NCBI GenBank assembly: GCA_900316015.1
Contig: ONBG01000006.1
Span: 62,001-126,000 of the forward strand
Direction of reading: 5' to 3'
Source: an uncultured Prevotella sp.
GTDB taxonomy: Bacteria > Bacteroidota > Bacteroidia > Bacteroidales > Bacteroidaceae
DNA: 64,000 bases
The notes beneath the pieces were generated by a model. The model saw only the letters and a list, made by a program, of their open reading frames with translations, was not told the origin of the DNA and did no database searches. How positions within the stretch are numbered: position 1 is the first letter of the stretch; each line of letters begins with the position of its first letter. Both the position numbers and the translations under genes were made by a program. This document shows positions 18,401 through 27,309 of the stretch, piece by piece.

Positions 18401-18697
18401 ACGCCTTACTCTGCCAACAAGATGATCTTCAGTGATTGGGCCGTTGAGGATGCCTCCTTCCTACGCCTGAACACCCTGTCATTGGGCTATACCCTTCCAT
18501 CCACGATCACCAAGCGCTACGGCATCAACAGCCTCCGTTTTTATGTGACCGGCTACAATGTCTTCTGCATCACGGGCTATTCAGGCTACGATCCTGAGGT
18601 GGACTGTGTGCGCAGGACCAACCTGACACCTGGAGTGGACTATTCCGCATACCCCAAGAGTCGCCAGTTCGTCGTTGGTCTTAACTTGAACTTCTAA
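15485..18697 (+). CDS. SusC/RagA-family TonB-dependent outer-membrane transporter (pair 1)
   Basis: The protein has 1070 residues and a signal peptide ending SLSAQ (residue 26). Residues about 27-110 are the carboxypeptidase-D-like beta-sandwich typical of SusC (VTDNTGEPIIGATVMEQGV). The plug begins at LNEVVVIGYGSVKRKDLTGS and includes ILKDASSTAIYGSRGANGVI. The rest is a 22-strand barrel ending in the outer-membrane signature FVVGLNLNF. It imports oligosaccharides through the outer membrane with TonB energy, and the SusD partner directly downstream acts as a lid. The neighbours suggest a pectin fragment, but the true ligand is unknown. Confidence 0.95.
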   Translation: MSSYLNNIRMALIGILFLMVGSLSAQTVKGNVTDNTGEPIIGATVMEQGVSGNGVVTDLDGNFSLKLKGKSNKIMVSFVGMKTQVISVDGKSTVNVKLIDENTSLNEVVVIGYGSVKRKDLTGSVATVNSEALAAVPVANATEALTGKMAGVQITTTEGSPDATMKIRVRGGGSITQSNDPLFIVDGFPVESISDIPATDIEDITVLKDASSTAIYGSRGANGVIMVTTKSGKAGKVSVSYNAYYSWAKIAKKLNVISPKDYAQWQYELAMMHGDLSAYTQYFGNYQDIDLYDNVEPNDWQDITFGRTGHTFNHNININGGSENIRYAFSYAHMNNKAIMLGSDFKRDNFSLKLNTKPTKNTTLDFQARYANTDIRGGGAQDASSTYDTDKRLKYSVIYTPFPLKDLTSEAGNSGDDLGNLYNPVTSVYDNDRKQDRKTLNVNAAFGWEIFKHFKAKTEFGYDDYDNYDKRFWGTTTYYVRNVPASENQGLPAIQLAQTQRHSFRNTNTLSYQFDKTLFKNSDKNHLDAMIGHEYVITKKRINTDVTHGFPNTFEAKDAWTRTSQGTPYSIDDYYYPDDKLLSYFGRVNYNYDDKYLLSATFRADASSKFSKDNRWGYFPSAAIAWRISSEPFMKHAEKWLDDLKLRLSYGTAGNNNIPTGQLVQEYNATATSWLNPTSAISIPSKIMANPDLKWETTITRNLGLDFTLFHGAINGTLEGYLNTTKDLLILFPVSGSGYESQYRNMGKTENKGFEATLTYNAINKKDYGLTFNANIGFNKSKIKSLGQMEDFGSETYWASSQIGYDYWVSVGGSVGQMYGYRLDGRYETSDFESYNATTKKYQLKSGVADDSSVLGLSVRPGSMKLKDLNGDGKVTTADREIIGNSNPDFTGGFGITARAYGFDLNAQFNFSVGNDVYNANKIEFTSTGNYQYRNMIDIMADGKRWTNIDANGNLVTDLATLATLNANTTMWTPYSANKMIFSDWAVEDASFLRLNTLSLGYTLPSTITKRYGINSLRFYVTGYNVFCITGYSGYDPEVDCVRRTNLTPGVDYSAYPKSRQFVVGLNLNF

Positions 18698-18718
18698 TCA
18701 ATGGGAAAGGAAAAAAAC

Positions 18719-20563
18719 ATGAAAAAGTATATCCAAAAACTTTCGATCATAGCATTAGCGTTCTGCACGATCGTGATGACATCCTGTGACATGGACTCAG
18801 AAACAAAGTCCTCGCTCGACTCATCCTCGATCTTTGCCCAATACTCACTGGCAGAGAATGCTGTATTAGGCATCCTCCAGTCTTTTGGAGAGACCAACTC
18901 CTACCGCGGACGCTTCATTCCTTATTATGGAATGAACACAGATGTGGAATGGATCAATGGCGGAGATGCCACCAAGATCCCCGATGGAGACAAATACGAC
19001 CTTTGCGCTTATAATCCCACCCCTACCAATACGCAGATGAATAATACGACCAATGCGTATGCAAAGTTCTATGAGGGGATTGAGCGCGCAAACATGGCGA
19101 TCAAAGGACTGAGGCAATATGGGAACATAGAAAGCAATACGGACATGGCATCCCTATTGGGAGAGGCCATTACCTTGCGCACGATCTTATACTTCGACCT
19201 GATCAAGGGCTGGGGAGATGTACCAGCACGGTGGGAGCCCATCTCAACCCAGACCATGTACCAAGGTCGCACGGACCGTGATTCCATCTATGTCCACCTG
19301 TTGGACGACCTGAAAGAAGCAGAGGATTATGTGGCATGGCCGAATGCCTCCTCAACGACTTCCACAACAGAACGTGTAAGCAAGGCTTTCGTCAAGGCTC
19401 TTCGGGCACGTATCGCCCTTTGCGCAGGAGGCTACAGCCAGCGCGCAGACGGTACCATTCGCCTCAGCAACCTCTCTGCACTCTCACCTGCCAATATGTA
19501 TGCCATCGCCAAGGACGAATGCGAAGACATTATCAAGCAAGGTTGTAACAAGCTTGGCACCTTCGAGGAAAACTTCCGGAAGCTTTGCCAAGACAACGTA
19601 ACTGCCGGCGGCGAGTCTATCTATGAGATTCCCTTCTCCGACGGACGAGGACGTGTCCTCTACACTTGGGGCATACAACATAACACCAAGGACCAATACA
19701 CCTTCCAGGCAAAAGGTGGCGTAAACGGACCACTCCCTACCCTCTTCTACGATTATGACGTGGAGGACGTACGCCGCGACATTACCTGCGTGCCCTACGA
19801 CTGGAGTTCAACAGGCACCGACACGACGATCACAAGTAACAATATCACCTATAAAGTGAAGAAGACGCACCAACAATTGCGTAGCATCTATAAATGGTGT
19901 TTCGGCAAGCTACGCTATGAATGGATGAATCGCTACGTGACCTCTACCAACGACGATGGCATCAACTTCCAATACATGCGGTTAGCTGATGTCTACCTGA
20001 TGGCAGCAGAGGCAGAGAACTACCTTAACGGACCTACAGCAGCAGCACCTTATATGCGTCCCATTCTTGAGCGAGCCCTTCCCGCAGCGAAAGTCAGTAT
20101 GCTCTTGGCGAAATACACAGCCAATAAAGATGCTTTCCAGAAAGGAATCGTAGAACAACGCGCGTTCGAATTTGCTGGTGAACAACTGAGGAAAGAGGAT
20201 CTGATCCGTTGGAATATGCTCTCTACAAGCTTAGCTGCAGAGAAAGAGAAGCTCGACCAACTCAGGAATCTCAGTGGCGACTACGCCGACCTTCCCGCCA
20301 ATCTCTACACAAAACTGGCGAGCGATGGGGTGACCTTAGTCATCTACGGATTGAATCATGGAGATACAGATGAGGAAGGTGCCAAGCTCGTTGCCAATGA
20401 AGGCTATGAGAAAGCGGCATGGATCAGTCCGACCAAGTTGGAGGATAAATATATCAATGCCCTTTACTATAACAACCCAGACAAATACCAGTACTGGCCA
20501 ATCTGGCAAACCTTTATCGATTCCAGCAATGGAATGCTTGACAACAGTTGGCTGGGGTATTAA
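18719..20563 (+). CDS. SusD/RagB-family glycan-binding lipoprotein (pair 1)
   Basis: I chose the ATG at 18719 over one at 18701. It gives a clean lipoprotein signal with the lipobox Cys23 (IVMTSC) and sits behind GGAAAGGA. The mature protein is about 590 residues. The N-terminal helical repeats (AENAVLGILQ, TLRTILYFDLIKGWGDVP) and the C-terminal QRAFEFAGEQLRKEDLIRWN are typical of SusD. It sits on the cell surface and passes oligosaccharides to the SusC 21 nt upstream. Confidence 0.93.
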   Translation: MKKYIQKLSIIALAFCTIVMTSCDMDSETKSSLDSSSIFAQYSLAENAVLGILQSFGETNSYRGRFIPYYGMNTDVEWINGGDATKIPDGDKYDLCAYNPTPTNTQMNNTTNAYAKFYEGIERANMAIKGLRQYGNIESNTDMASLLGEAITLRTILYFDLIKGWGDVPARWEPISTQTMYQGRTDRDSIYVHLLDDLKEAEDYVAWPNASSTTSTTERVSKAFVKALRARIALCAGGYSQRADGTIRLSNLSALSPANMYAIAKDECEDIIKQGCNKLGTFEENFRKLCQDNVTAGGESIYEIPFSDGRGRVLYTWGIQHNTKDQYTFQAKGGVNGPLPTLFYDYDVEDVRRDITCVPYDWSSTGTDTTITSNNITYKVKKTHQQLRSIYKWCFGKLRYEWMNRYVTSTNDDGINFQYMRLADVYLMAAEAENYLNGPTAAAPYMRPILERALPAAKVSMLLAKYTANKDAFQKGIVEQRAFEFAGEQLRKEDLIRWNMLSTSLAAEKEKLDQLRNLSGDYADLPANLYTKLASDGVTLVIYGLNHGDTDEEGAKLVANEGYEKAAWISPTKLEDKYINALYYNNPDKYQYWPIWQTFIDSSNGMLDNSWLGY

Positions 20564-20590
20564 CATAAGGATATCTTAACAATAAAAATC

Positions 20591-22201
20591 ATGAACATGT
20601 TCAATAAGTTATCAACCTATTTGCTGGTTCTTTGCGCAGCCTTAGCACTGGCAAGTTGCAGTGACCCGATGGATGAGATTACCTCGCTGATCACAGGCAG
20701 GAACTTCTCCCCTACCAATTTCACAGCCAAAGTAAAGAACAAGACCAACGTGCAATTGACATGGGACGGATCATCTGATGCAGATAGTTATAAGATAGAG
20801 GTATATGCTGGCGACAGTCTGGAATTCAATGCGTCCAACTTAGTGCAGACCATTGAGGGCTTAACGGCAAGTTCCAGTCCTTATATGATTACAGGATTGG
20901 ACGGTGAGACCCAATACTCTTTCCGCATCCAAGCCATTACATCAACAGATGCATCCCGCGACTCGAAATGGACGGGAGCAGTCTGCAAGACTGATGCAGA
21001 GCAGATCTTCTATCCTTTAGAGGAATCCAAAGTCGGCGCGAAGTGGGTGACTTTATCATGGCCAGCTACTTATGAAGCTGCAACCATCACGCTGACCCCT
21101 TCCGATGGAGGAACAGCCATCACCTATTCCATCACGGCAGATGACATTGCCCATGGGACTGCTACCATTCAAGGACTTACCCCTGAGACTGAGTATACAG
21201 CCGTGATGAAAAGGAACAATGGCAAGACAAGAGGCACGCTTACCTTTACGACGGGCATCGACCTTGCCGATACGGATATCTTGGTAAGCCCTGGAGATGA
21301 CATCCGGACAAAGATCGAGAACGCACCTGCTGGATACCGTCTGGTCATCAAGCCTGGAACGTATAGGATCAGCAGCGACACAGAGGGAAAAGCGGGTGCT
21401 ATCACCATCAACAAGAATATTACATTGAAAGGATTGCGCACCTCCGACCATCCCGTAATCCAAGGACGCTTCGCGCTCACCGACGGGGCTTCACTTGCCT
21501 TGGATCAAGTCAATCTCGACGGCAGTCAGAATGAGACGACCGACCATGCCATTACCTACGCTGAAGCAGGGAAATTCAATGAACTGACGATCACCAACAG
21601 TGAGATCCATGATTTCACCAAGGGATTCTTCTACATCAACGTGGCGGCCCTGATCAACACCATCGACATCGAGAACTGTATGATCTACAATATCGAATGC
21701 GCTGGCGGTGATTGTTTCGACTCACGGAAGGGCGGTTATAACACGTTCAACTTCATCGGTAACACGATGTACAACTCAGCGAACAGCCGTGATGTGGTAC
21801 GTATGGACAACGCCTCCTCAAAGGTATCGGCAACCCCTGCCATCACCTTCGACCATAATACCTTCTATCATGTGGGGGATGGAGATGCCAGTTACCGTTT
21901 CTTCTACGTACGCTTCACCGGCAATACCATCAACTTCACGAATAATATCGTGGTTGGATTCAATAACAAGCGAGGATTTGCCAATCAGAAGACGACAGCC
22001 ATCCCGGATTTCAAGAATAACTTCTATTACGATTGCAAGAACCTGCAAAGTTTGGCTGAGGGCAATACGGAGACAACCATAACTTGCTATGATACCAACG
22101 GGACAACCCTCAACAGTAATCCTTTCAAGGATGCAGTCCATGCCGACTTTACCCTGATCAACGATGAGGTGACGGGGGGTGATCCCAGATGGATAAAATA
22201 A
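20591..22201 (+). CDS. FN3 and beta-helix surface lipoprotein, DUF4957/DUF5123-like
   Basis: This 536-residue lipoprotein has its lipobox Cys at residue 23 (ALALASC). Residues about 35-140 and 145-225 are fibronectin type III domains (VQLTWDGSSDADSYKIEVYA; WVTLSWP). From about 235 to the end it looks like a right-handed beta-helix, with repeated segments such as ENCMIYNIE, FIGNTMYN, FDHNTFYHVGDGDASYRFFY and FTNNIVVGF. This layout resembles the DUF4957/DUF5123 proteins that follow susCD in pectin loci. It may be a glycan-binding protein or an uncharacterised lyase. No catalytic set can be assigned with certainty. A strong terminator follows. Confidence 0.7.
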   Translation: MNMFNKLSTYLLVLCAALALASCSDPMDEITSLITGRNFSPTNFTAKVKNKTNVQLTWDGSSDADSYKIEVYAGDSLEFNASNLVQTIEGLTASSSPYMITGLDGETQYSFRIQAITSTDASRDSKWTGAVCKTDAEQIFYPLEESKVGAKWVTLSWPATYEAATITLTPSDGGTAITYSITADDIAHGTATIQGLTPETEYTAVMKRNNGKTRGTLTFTTGIDLADTDILVSPGDDIRTKIENAPAGYRLVIKPGTYRISSDTEGKAGAITINKNITLKGLRTSDHPVIQGRFALTDGASLALDQVNLDGSQNETTDHAITYAEAGKFNELTITNSEIHDFTKGFFYINVAALINTIDIENCMIYNIECAGGDCFDSRKGGYNTFNFIGNTMYNSANSRDVVRMDNASSKVSATPAITFDHNTFYHVGDGDASYRFFYVRFTGNTINFTNNIVVGFNNKRGFANQKTTAIPDFKNNFYYDCKNLQSLAEGNTETTITCYDTNGTTLNSNPFKDAVHADFTLINDEVTGGDPRWIK

Positions 22202-22243
22202 GAGTCCTTCATAGGATATAACTAGATAAACATTCTGATTGGA

Positions 22244-22277
22244 GAGCTTCCTGGTGAGATGCCAGGGAGCTCTTTTT
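22244..22277 (+). terminator. Intrinsic terminator after the first SusCD operon
   Basis: GAGCTTCCTGG (22244-22254) pairs with CCAGGGAGCTC (22262-22272) across a 7-nt loop, followed by five T. Confidence 0.9.
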
Positions 22278-22303
22278 ATCTATGAAGGTCACATTCAGAA
22301 ATC

Positions 22304-22335
22304 AAAAAAGAGGAACTGCAAAAAGCAATTCCCCT
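22304..22335 (-). terminator. Intrinsic terminator after the GH57 gene
   Basis: On the minus strand AGGGGAATTGC and GCAGTTCCTCT form an 11-bp stem with two G-U pairs and a T5 loop, followed by a T run (22308-22304). It ends the leftward glycogen operon. Confidence 0.8.
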
Positions 22336-22359
22336 TACTAATCCGTCAATGGAGATCGT

Positions 22360-23799
22360 TTATTCCTGAGCAGAAGACTTTGTAGCCACTGCCTTGGCAG
22401 AAGACTTCCGTGCCTGGCTCCTTTTAGCCGGAGCCTTCTTGGGCGCAGCTTCTTTCTTCCCTTCCAACTTATCAATCTTTGCCTTTAGCTTTTCCTCTGT
22501 CGACTCCATCTTCTCTAATTTTGTTTGCAAGCGGGTGATCTCCTTCTCTTTCATGTCAATTTCATCCCCTTGGTTACGGATGGTCGTCAATAAGCCATTC
22601 AACTCTTCGTTACCAATCTCTTCTGGATATAGGCTGTTGACCCTGTTCAGGAAGTCGCCCAATATGTTCATATAGTTTGTGAAGGCGTCAAACGGACTAC
22701 TATAAATACCACGGTCAAGTCCGACATTAGAAGGTTTGGTGGTCATGAAGCGGAAGTTGTTACTTGCCTGAAGGTAATCCCAGTCTACATTGATACGAGG
22801 ATCATCAGCAATGCGCACACGATCAGCTACACTGTATAGCTTATTAAAAGCCTCACGCTGCATGGGGTTGCCCAACCAGCAGCTCACGTCGCGCTCTTCA
22901 TCTACCCATGACAAGGTATCCGGAACATCTAAGTTCCCAACACTCTTCATCTTCATGCAAATCTCGGATGGCGTAGAGAAAATGATCCCCTTTTGCTTCG
23001 CGCAAACAGGAAGTGCCTTGATAAACTCCAGGATATTACTTGACAAAGGCTGAGCGATACCTAAGGCAGACAATTCCATAAAGATATTGATGACTTGCTC
23101 CTCCTCTGGGAAAGAAGCTATTTCATTGATGTAATTATCGGCAAAGAGAGGATACTCATCCCAATCGCTATTATTGAAGCGCAGGGAAATGTCATCACTC
23201 AGTTTAACGTCGCGCAACAACAATTTTAAATCCGGGGCTAATGCACAGTTATAAACATAATGTGGCGACTTCCATCCAAGTACATGCTTTGCACCTTCGG
23301 TAAGCATTCCCTTGAATCCCATATCAAAAGCCTGCTGCCCTATCTCGTCACTGTAAATGAGAGAAGAGTTACGCAACACCTTAGGCGACTGTCCAAAGTA
23401 CTCCTTAATCTTCTCGCACTGCCGTTTGACCTCCTTTGAGAAGCTCTCAGGATTGGCCAGAGATGCTAATCCATGGGAATAAGGCTCCGCAAGGAATTCT
23501 ACGCACCCTGACTGGTTTAGCTCTTGCAACTTCTCCAACACCTGTGGGGCATGTAGTTCCAACTGCTCCATGCCAACCCCAGACAAGGAGAAGGCAACCT
23601 TGAAATAGTCACCATGGTCCTTGATCATCTCTCCCAACGTATTCAAGGCAGGCATATAAGAACGTTCTGCTATGTCTGTGATGGAACGCTCGTTCTCATA
23701 ATCATCATAATAATAATGATCGGTTCCGATATCGAAAAAACGATATCGTTTCAGATGGATGATCTGATGTATTTCGAAATATAGACAGATTGTTTTCAT
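22360..23799 (-). CDS. Glycoside hydrolase family 57 (alpha-amylase type) with basic C-terminal tail
   Basis: The protein has 479 residues and no signal peptide, so it is cytoplasmic. The N-terminal FEIHQIIHLKRYRFFDIGTD is the GH57 start. LEFLAEPYSHGLASL-like and SSLIYSDEIGQQAFDMGFKG segments follow, and the barrel ends near residue 390. The last 80 residues hold a coiled coil (EKEITRLQTKLEKMESTEEK) and then a tail rich in Lys, Ala, Arg and Ser resembling a histone H1 tail. In Bacteroidales a GH57 of this type sits with a debranching enzyme and a glycosyltransferase and is thought to act on intracellular glycogen. That same trio is present here. The tail is unusual for an amylase. Confidence 0.88.
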   Translation of the reverse strand: MKTICLYFEIHQIIHLKRYRFFDIGTDHYYYDDYENERSITDIAERSYMPALNTLGEMIKDHGDYFKVAFSLSGVGMEQLELHAPQVLEKLQELNQSGCVEFLAEPYSHGLASLANPESFSKEVKRQCEKIKEYFGQSPKVLRNSSLIYSDEIGQQAFDMGFKGMLTEGAKHVLGWKSPHYVYNCALAPDLKLLLRDVKLSDDISLRFNNSDWDEYPLFADNYINEIASFPEEEQVINIFMELSALGIAQPLSSNILEFIKALPVCAKQKGIIFSTPSEICMKMKSVGNLDVPDTLSWVDEERDVSCWLGNPMQREAFNKLYSVADRVRIADDPRINVDWDYLQASNNFRFMTTKPSNVGLDRGIYSSPFDAFTNYMNILGDFLNRVNSLYPEEIGNEELNGLLTTIRNQGDEIDMKEKEITRLQTKLEKMESTEEKLKAKIDKLEGKKEAAPKKAPAKRSQARKSSAKAVATKSSAQE

Positions 23800-23832
23800 C
23801 GTTTTAAGTTTTATGGTTATTGTTATAGTCGG

Positions 23833-25101
23833 TTATCTCCAACCGAGCGTCCTTTCATATAGTTCCTTGATCCATGCACCAACTTTTGCCCATGTAATCT
23901 GGTCCACTTCCTTCTTGCCTTCTTCCTGTAGATACTTGAAGAGGCTTTCATTGTTACAGATAGAATACATGGCATCTGCTAAAGCATGTATATCCCAGTA
24001 GTCAACCTTGATACAGTTATGAAGGATCTCCGCACATCCACTTTGCTTAGAGATGATGGTTGGGGTCCCACACTGCATGGCTTCCAAAGGTGAGATGCCA
24101 AATGGCTCGCTGACAGAAGGCATCACATAGACATCAGAGTCTTTCAAGCATTCATAAACCTGCTTCCCCCGCATAAATCCAGGAAAATGAAGGCGGTCGG
24201 CTATGCCTCTCTCTGCAGCTAAGTAGATCATTTGCTCCATCATGTCTCCACTTCCTGCGAAGCAGAAACGGATATTCCGGGTCCGGTGCAACACCATGTT
24301 GGCTGCCTCGACAAAATATTCAGGACCTTTCTGCATGGTAATCCTCCCAAGGAAGGTAACAATCTTCTCTTTGCCCCTGTGGTCGGGACGAGGAATCGAC
24401 TCTAATTCTGGTTTCAGAGGATAGACAGCATTATGCACGGTGTAGACCTTCCGCGGGTCCTGATGATATTGGTTGATAACAGTCTGACGGGTTAGCTCCG
24501 AAACGCACATGATGCAATCCGCGTTGTCCATTCCATCCTTCTCTATGCCATAAACGGTAGGATTGACATGGCCACGGGACCTGTCGAAATCCGTCGCATG
24601 CACGTGGATACACAAGGGCTTGCCACTCACCTTCTTAGCGTGGATGCCAGCAGGGAAGGTCAACCAGTCATGCGCATGGATGATATCGAAATCAAGGGTA
24701 CGGGCCACCACACCGGCTATAATAGAATAGTTGTTGATCTCTTCATGCAGATTTCCCGGATATCCACCGGCAAACTCCATGCATCCGAGATCATTGACAT
24801 TCATATAATTGAAATCTGCATAAATATGGTCACGAAACCTGAAATACAGATCTGGGTCCATGATATTCCCCACACGGCTCTGCACGTAGTTCCTGTCCAC
24901 GTCACGATAAGCGATGGGCACGCTGTTCATAGCTACAATATTGCAGGCACTACGGTCCTCATCCCCAAAAGGCTTGGGAAGACAAAGGGTGATCTCCACT
25001 CCTCCCTGTGCATGCAGTCCTTGAGAGATGCCAAAGTTTGCTGTGGCAAGGCCACCATAAACATGAGGAGGATACTCCCATCCAAACATTAAAACTTTCA
25101 T
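23833..25101 (-). CDS. Glycosyltransferase of the GT4/GT5 glycogen-synthase type
   Basis: This 422-residue GT-B enzyme starts MKVLMFGWEYPPHVYGGLAT, the glycine-rich nucleotide-sugar loop of glycogen synthases. The C-terminal half has FLGRITMQKGPEYFVEAANM and the retaining motif EPFGISPLEAMQCGTPTI. It probably elongates alpha-1,4-glucan from UDP- or ADP-glucose. It lies between the debranching enzyme (11-nt gap) and GH57 (33-nt gap) in one leftward operon. A general GT4 role in polysaccharide synthesis cannot be excluded. Confidence 0.85.
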   Translation of the reverse strand: MKVLMFGWEYPPHVYGGLATANFGISQGLHAQGGVEITLCLPKPFGDEDRSACNIVAMNSVPIAYRDVDRNYVQSRVGNIMDPDLYFRFRDHIYADFNYMNVNDLGCMEFAGGYPGNLHEEINNYSIIAGVVARTLDFDIIHAHDWLTFPAGIHAKKVSGKPLCIHVHATDFDRSRGHVNPTVYGIEKDGMDNADCIMCVSELTRQTVINQYHQDPRKVYTVHNAVYPLKPELESIPRPDHRGKEKIVTFLGRITMQKGPEYFVEAANMVLHRTRNIRFCFAGSGDMMEQMIYLAAERGIADRLHFPGFMRGKQVYECLKDSDVYVMPSVSEPFGISPLEAMQCGTPTIISKQSGCAEILHNCIKVDYWDIHALADAMYSICNNESLFKYLQEEGKKEVDQITWAKVGAWIKELYERTLGWR

Positions 25102-25112
25102 AAGGCTTCCTC

Positions 25113-27059
25113 CTATTTAAATTGATACTTTTCCAGCATTTCCAAAGCACGCAGGATCTCTGCCACATTCATGGCAAAAGACATGGCTCCACGCCCACGG
25201 AAAGGTGGGTTCCCATCAAACAGTTCAGAGATCGTCCCCAAGCAATGGTATGACATCTCATCCTCATATCCCACCATCTGTCGCTCAATGAAGCTCAGAC
25301 GGGTACGCTTATAGAGTTTCAAACTTGCCTCCATATAGAAGCCGCCTAACCAAGGCCAAGCCGTTCCCTGATGGTAAGCATAGTCACGTTGCGTCTGTGG
25401 TCCAACATAGATAGGGTTATATCCTCCACTCTTAGGAGACAATGAGCGCAATCCCTTAGGGGTCAACAACTCCTTCGTACAGATATCCAAGATTTTCCGT
25501 TTCTGCTCCTGATTTAATGGAGAATAGTCAAAGGCCACAGGGAAGATCATGTTCGGACGGACGCTCCAGTCTACCATCTTGCCATCCACATAGTCATAAA
25601 GATAGCCATAGTCGTTCAGGAAGGTATCCAAGAACGACTGCTTGCACACATCTGCACGCGCTTCCAGTTCACCGCCCTTTTCTTCCTTCCCATCAAGCAT
25701 TGCTAAGGAGGCTGCAAACTTCAATGCATTATACCAAAGAGCGTTAATCTCCACACAATAACCTGTACGTGGGACAACAGGGCGACCATTGGCAGTTGAG
25801 TTCATCCATGTCATGGCCACCTGCTTGCCATCGATCTTCACCAGCCCATTATCATCTAAGATAAGGTTAGGATGCTGATTGGCAAGGATGAAATCAACCA
25901 TATCTTGCACTAATTTCCCATACATCTGAAGGCACTTCTCCTTGCCCAACTCCTTGGCATACTGCTGGATAGCCCAAATACACCAAAGGGGAACATCCGG
26001 CTTGTCAATCTCATAGATTTGTACAGAAAGCGGTTTCTTTTCCATGAACTCTCGGAGTCCTCTCTCTGCGGTTTTCATCACCAACTCGAAATAATCCTGT
26101 TCATCAATGGACAGGGTCAGTCCTGGAAGGGAAATGAACATATCACGGGCGCGGCACTTAAACCACGGATATCCTGCGAGGAGATAACGGTCATCGTTTT
26201 TCTTACGAATATGGAACTGATGGGCTGCGTTGACCAAGCAATGAAAGAAGTTATCCCGTGGACTACGTTCGTCGACTTCCTTGTCAAACAGATTTTTCAA
26301 GGAACTTGTCTTGATCTCAGACGTAGAGCCCGAAAAGACGATGCTCTCCCCTTTCCTGATATTCATCTCAAAATAACCTGGCACATATAAGTCTTCATTG
26401 GAGGCATACCCACGTTCTTGCTCTTTTGGGTATTCTATCCCTCTGTACCAGTCTGGTTGGAAAACGAACTCATTTTTCTTGCTGAACTGCATATAAAGAT
26501 CAGGATAGCCTGCATACATGCATGTCTTGATTCCATTATCAACTAAGGAATAATCACGATTAGCAGTTGAATTCTCATGGGTAAATTGACGCACACTCCT
26601 AAAAGCCAAGAATGGACGGAAGCGCAATGTCGTCGCAGAATGTGCGTCAACCAAAGTGTAGCGAATCAGGATACGATCTTCATAATGCTGAAAGACAACT
26701 TCCTTTTTCAATAAGACGCCACCGACGCGGTAGAGCGTAGTAGGAACCTTGTCACAATTAAATTCCCGGATATACTTGTGACCATTTGGACTGTAATTGT
26801 TGCCCTGATATTTATGGAGACCCAGATTGAACTCTGCTCCATGCTGGATGACCGTAACGTCCAAGGAAGAAAGCAAGACATGGCTCTCATCGTCCAGTTC
26901 CGGAACAGGGACGACCAACAAGCCATGGTATCTCCGCGTGTTACAGTCTACGATGGTGGAGCAGGAGTACGCTCCCGAACGATTTGTACGTAGCAATTCT
27001 TTCGGTAAAGATTCCTCCAGGTTAGTCATCAGAGACTTTTCAAATCGTAGATAACTCAT
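25113..27059 (-). CDS. Glycogen debranching enzyme, amylo-alpha-1,6-glucosidase (GH133 type)
   Basis: The protein has 648 residues. The N-terminal domain (LRTNRSGAYSCSTIVDCNTR, RYHGLLVVPVP) is the archaeal/bacterial GDE N-domain. The C-terminal (alpha/alpha)6 barrel contains WFKCRARDMFISLPGL and AYHQGTAWPWLGGFY. It trims branch points of intracellular glycogen. It is the first gene of the operon and has a strong promoter divergent from the Crp/Fnr regulator gene. No signal peptide is present. Confidence 0.92.
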   Translation of the reverse strand: MSYLRFEKSLMTNLEESLPKELLRTNRSGAYSCSTIVDCNTRRYHGLLVVPVPELDDESHVLLSSLDVTVIQHGAEFNLGLHKYQGNNYSPNGHKYIREFNCDKVPTTLYRVGGVLLKKEVVFQHYEDRILIRYTLVDAHSATTLRFRPFLAFRSVRQFTHENSTANRDYSLVDNGIKTCMYAGYPDLYMQFSKKNEFVFQPDWYRGIEYPKEQERGYASNEDLYVPGYFEMNIRKGESIVFSGSTSEIKTSSLKNLFDKEVDERSPRDNFFHCLVNAAHQFHIRKKNDDRYLLAGYPWFKCRARDMFISLPGLTLSIDEQDYFELVMKTAERGLREFMEKKPLSVQIYEIDKPDVPLWCIWAIQQYAKELGKEKCLQMYGKLVQDMVDFILANQHPNLILDDNGLVKIDGKQVAMTWMNSTANGRPVVPRTGYCVEINALWYNALKFAASLAMLDGKEEKGGELEARADVCKQSFLDTFLNDYGYLYDYVDGKMVDWSVRPNMIFPVAFDYSPLNQEQKRKILDICTKELLTPKGLRSLSPKSGGYNPIYVGPQTQRDYAYHQGTAWPWLGGFYMEASLKLYKRTRLSFIERQMVGYEDEMSYHCLGTISELFDGNPPFRGRGAMSFAMNVAEILRALEMLEKYQFK

Positions 27060-27114
27060 AGTTCTCTATTAAGGTAATTAATGTTGATCACTATACATTT
27101 GTGTCTGGCAGGCT

Positions 27115-27126
27115 TTATCATGATAA
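27115..27126. promoter_or_regulatory. Palindrome in the leader of the glycogen operon
   Basis: TTATCATGATAA is a perfect 12-bp palindrome. It lies about 22-33 nt downstream of the expected transcription start. It may be an operator, possibly for the adjacent Crp/Fnr-type protein, but that link is inference. Confidence 0.35.
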
Positions 27127-27152
27127 GACATCAGGCCATCATACACTGTTTT

Positions 27153-27184
27153 CAAAATTAGTAAAAATAAAGCAAACCAACAAA
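27153..27184 (-). promoter_or_regulatory. Promoter of the glycogen operon
   Basis: On the minus strand TTTG (27184-27181), a 20-nt spacer and TAATTTTG (27160-27153) match the consensus. The leader before the debranching-enzyme ATG is about 90 nt. Confidence 0.8.
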
Positions 27185-27274
27185 TAAATGCTCCCAAAAA
27201 GTCATAAAAAGTTTTTTTTTATGTTCTATAATATAATTTTCGTCAAATAAAATCCTTATTCAAGAAATAATTAC

Positions 27275-27282
27275 TAATTTTG
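27275..27282 (+). promoter_or_regulatory. Probable -7 element of the Crp/Fnr-type gene
   Basis: TAATTTTG lies 27 nt before the ATG at 27310. No -33 TTTG is present at the expected place. Confidence 0.5.
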
Positions 27283-27309
27283 CAACAAGTTAAAAAGGTT
27301 GTAAGGATT

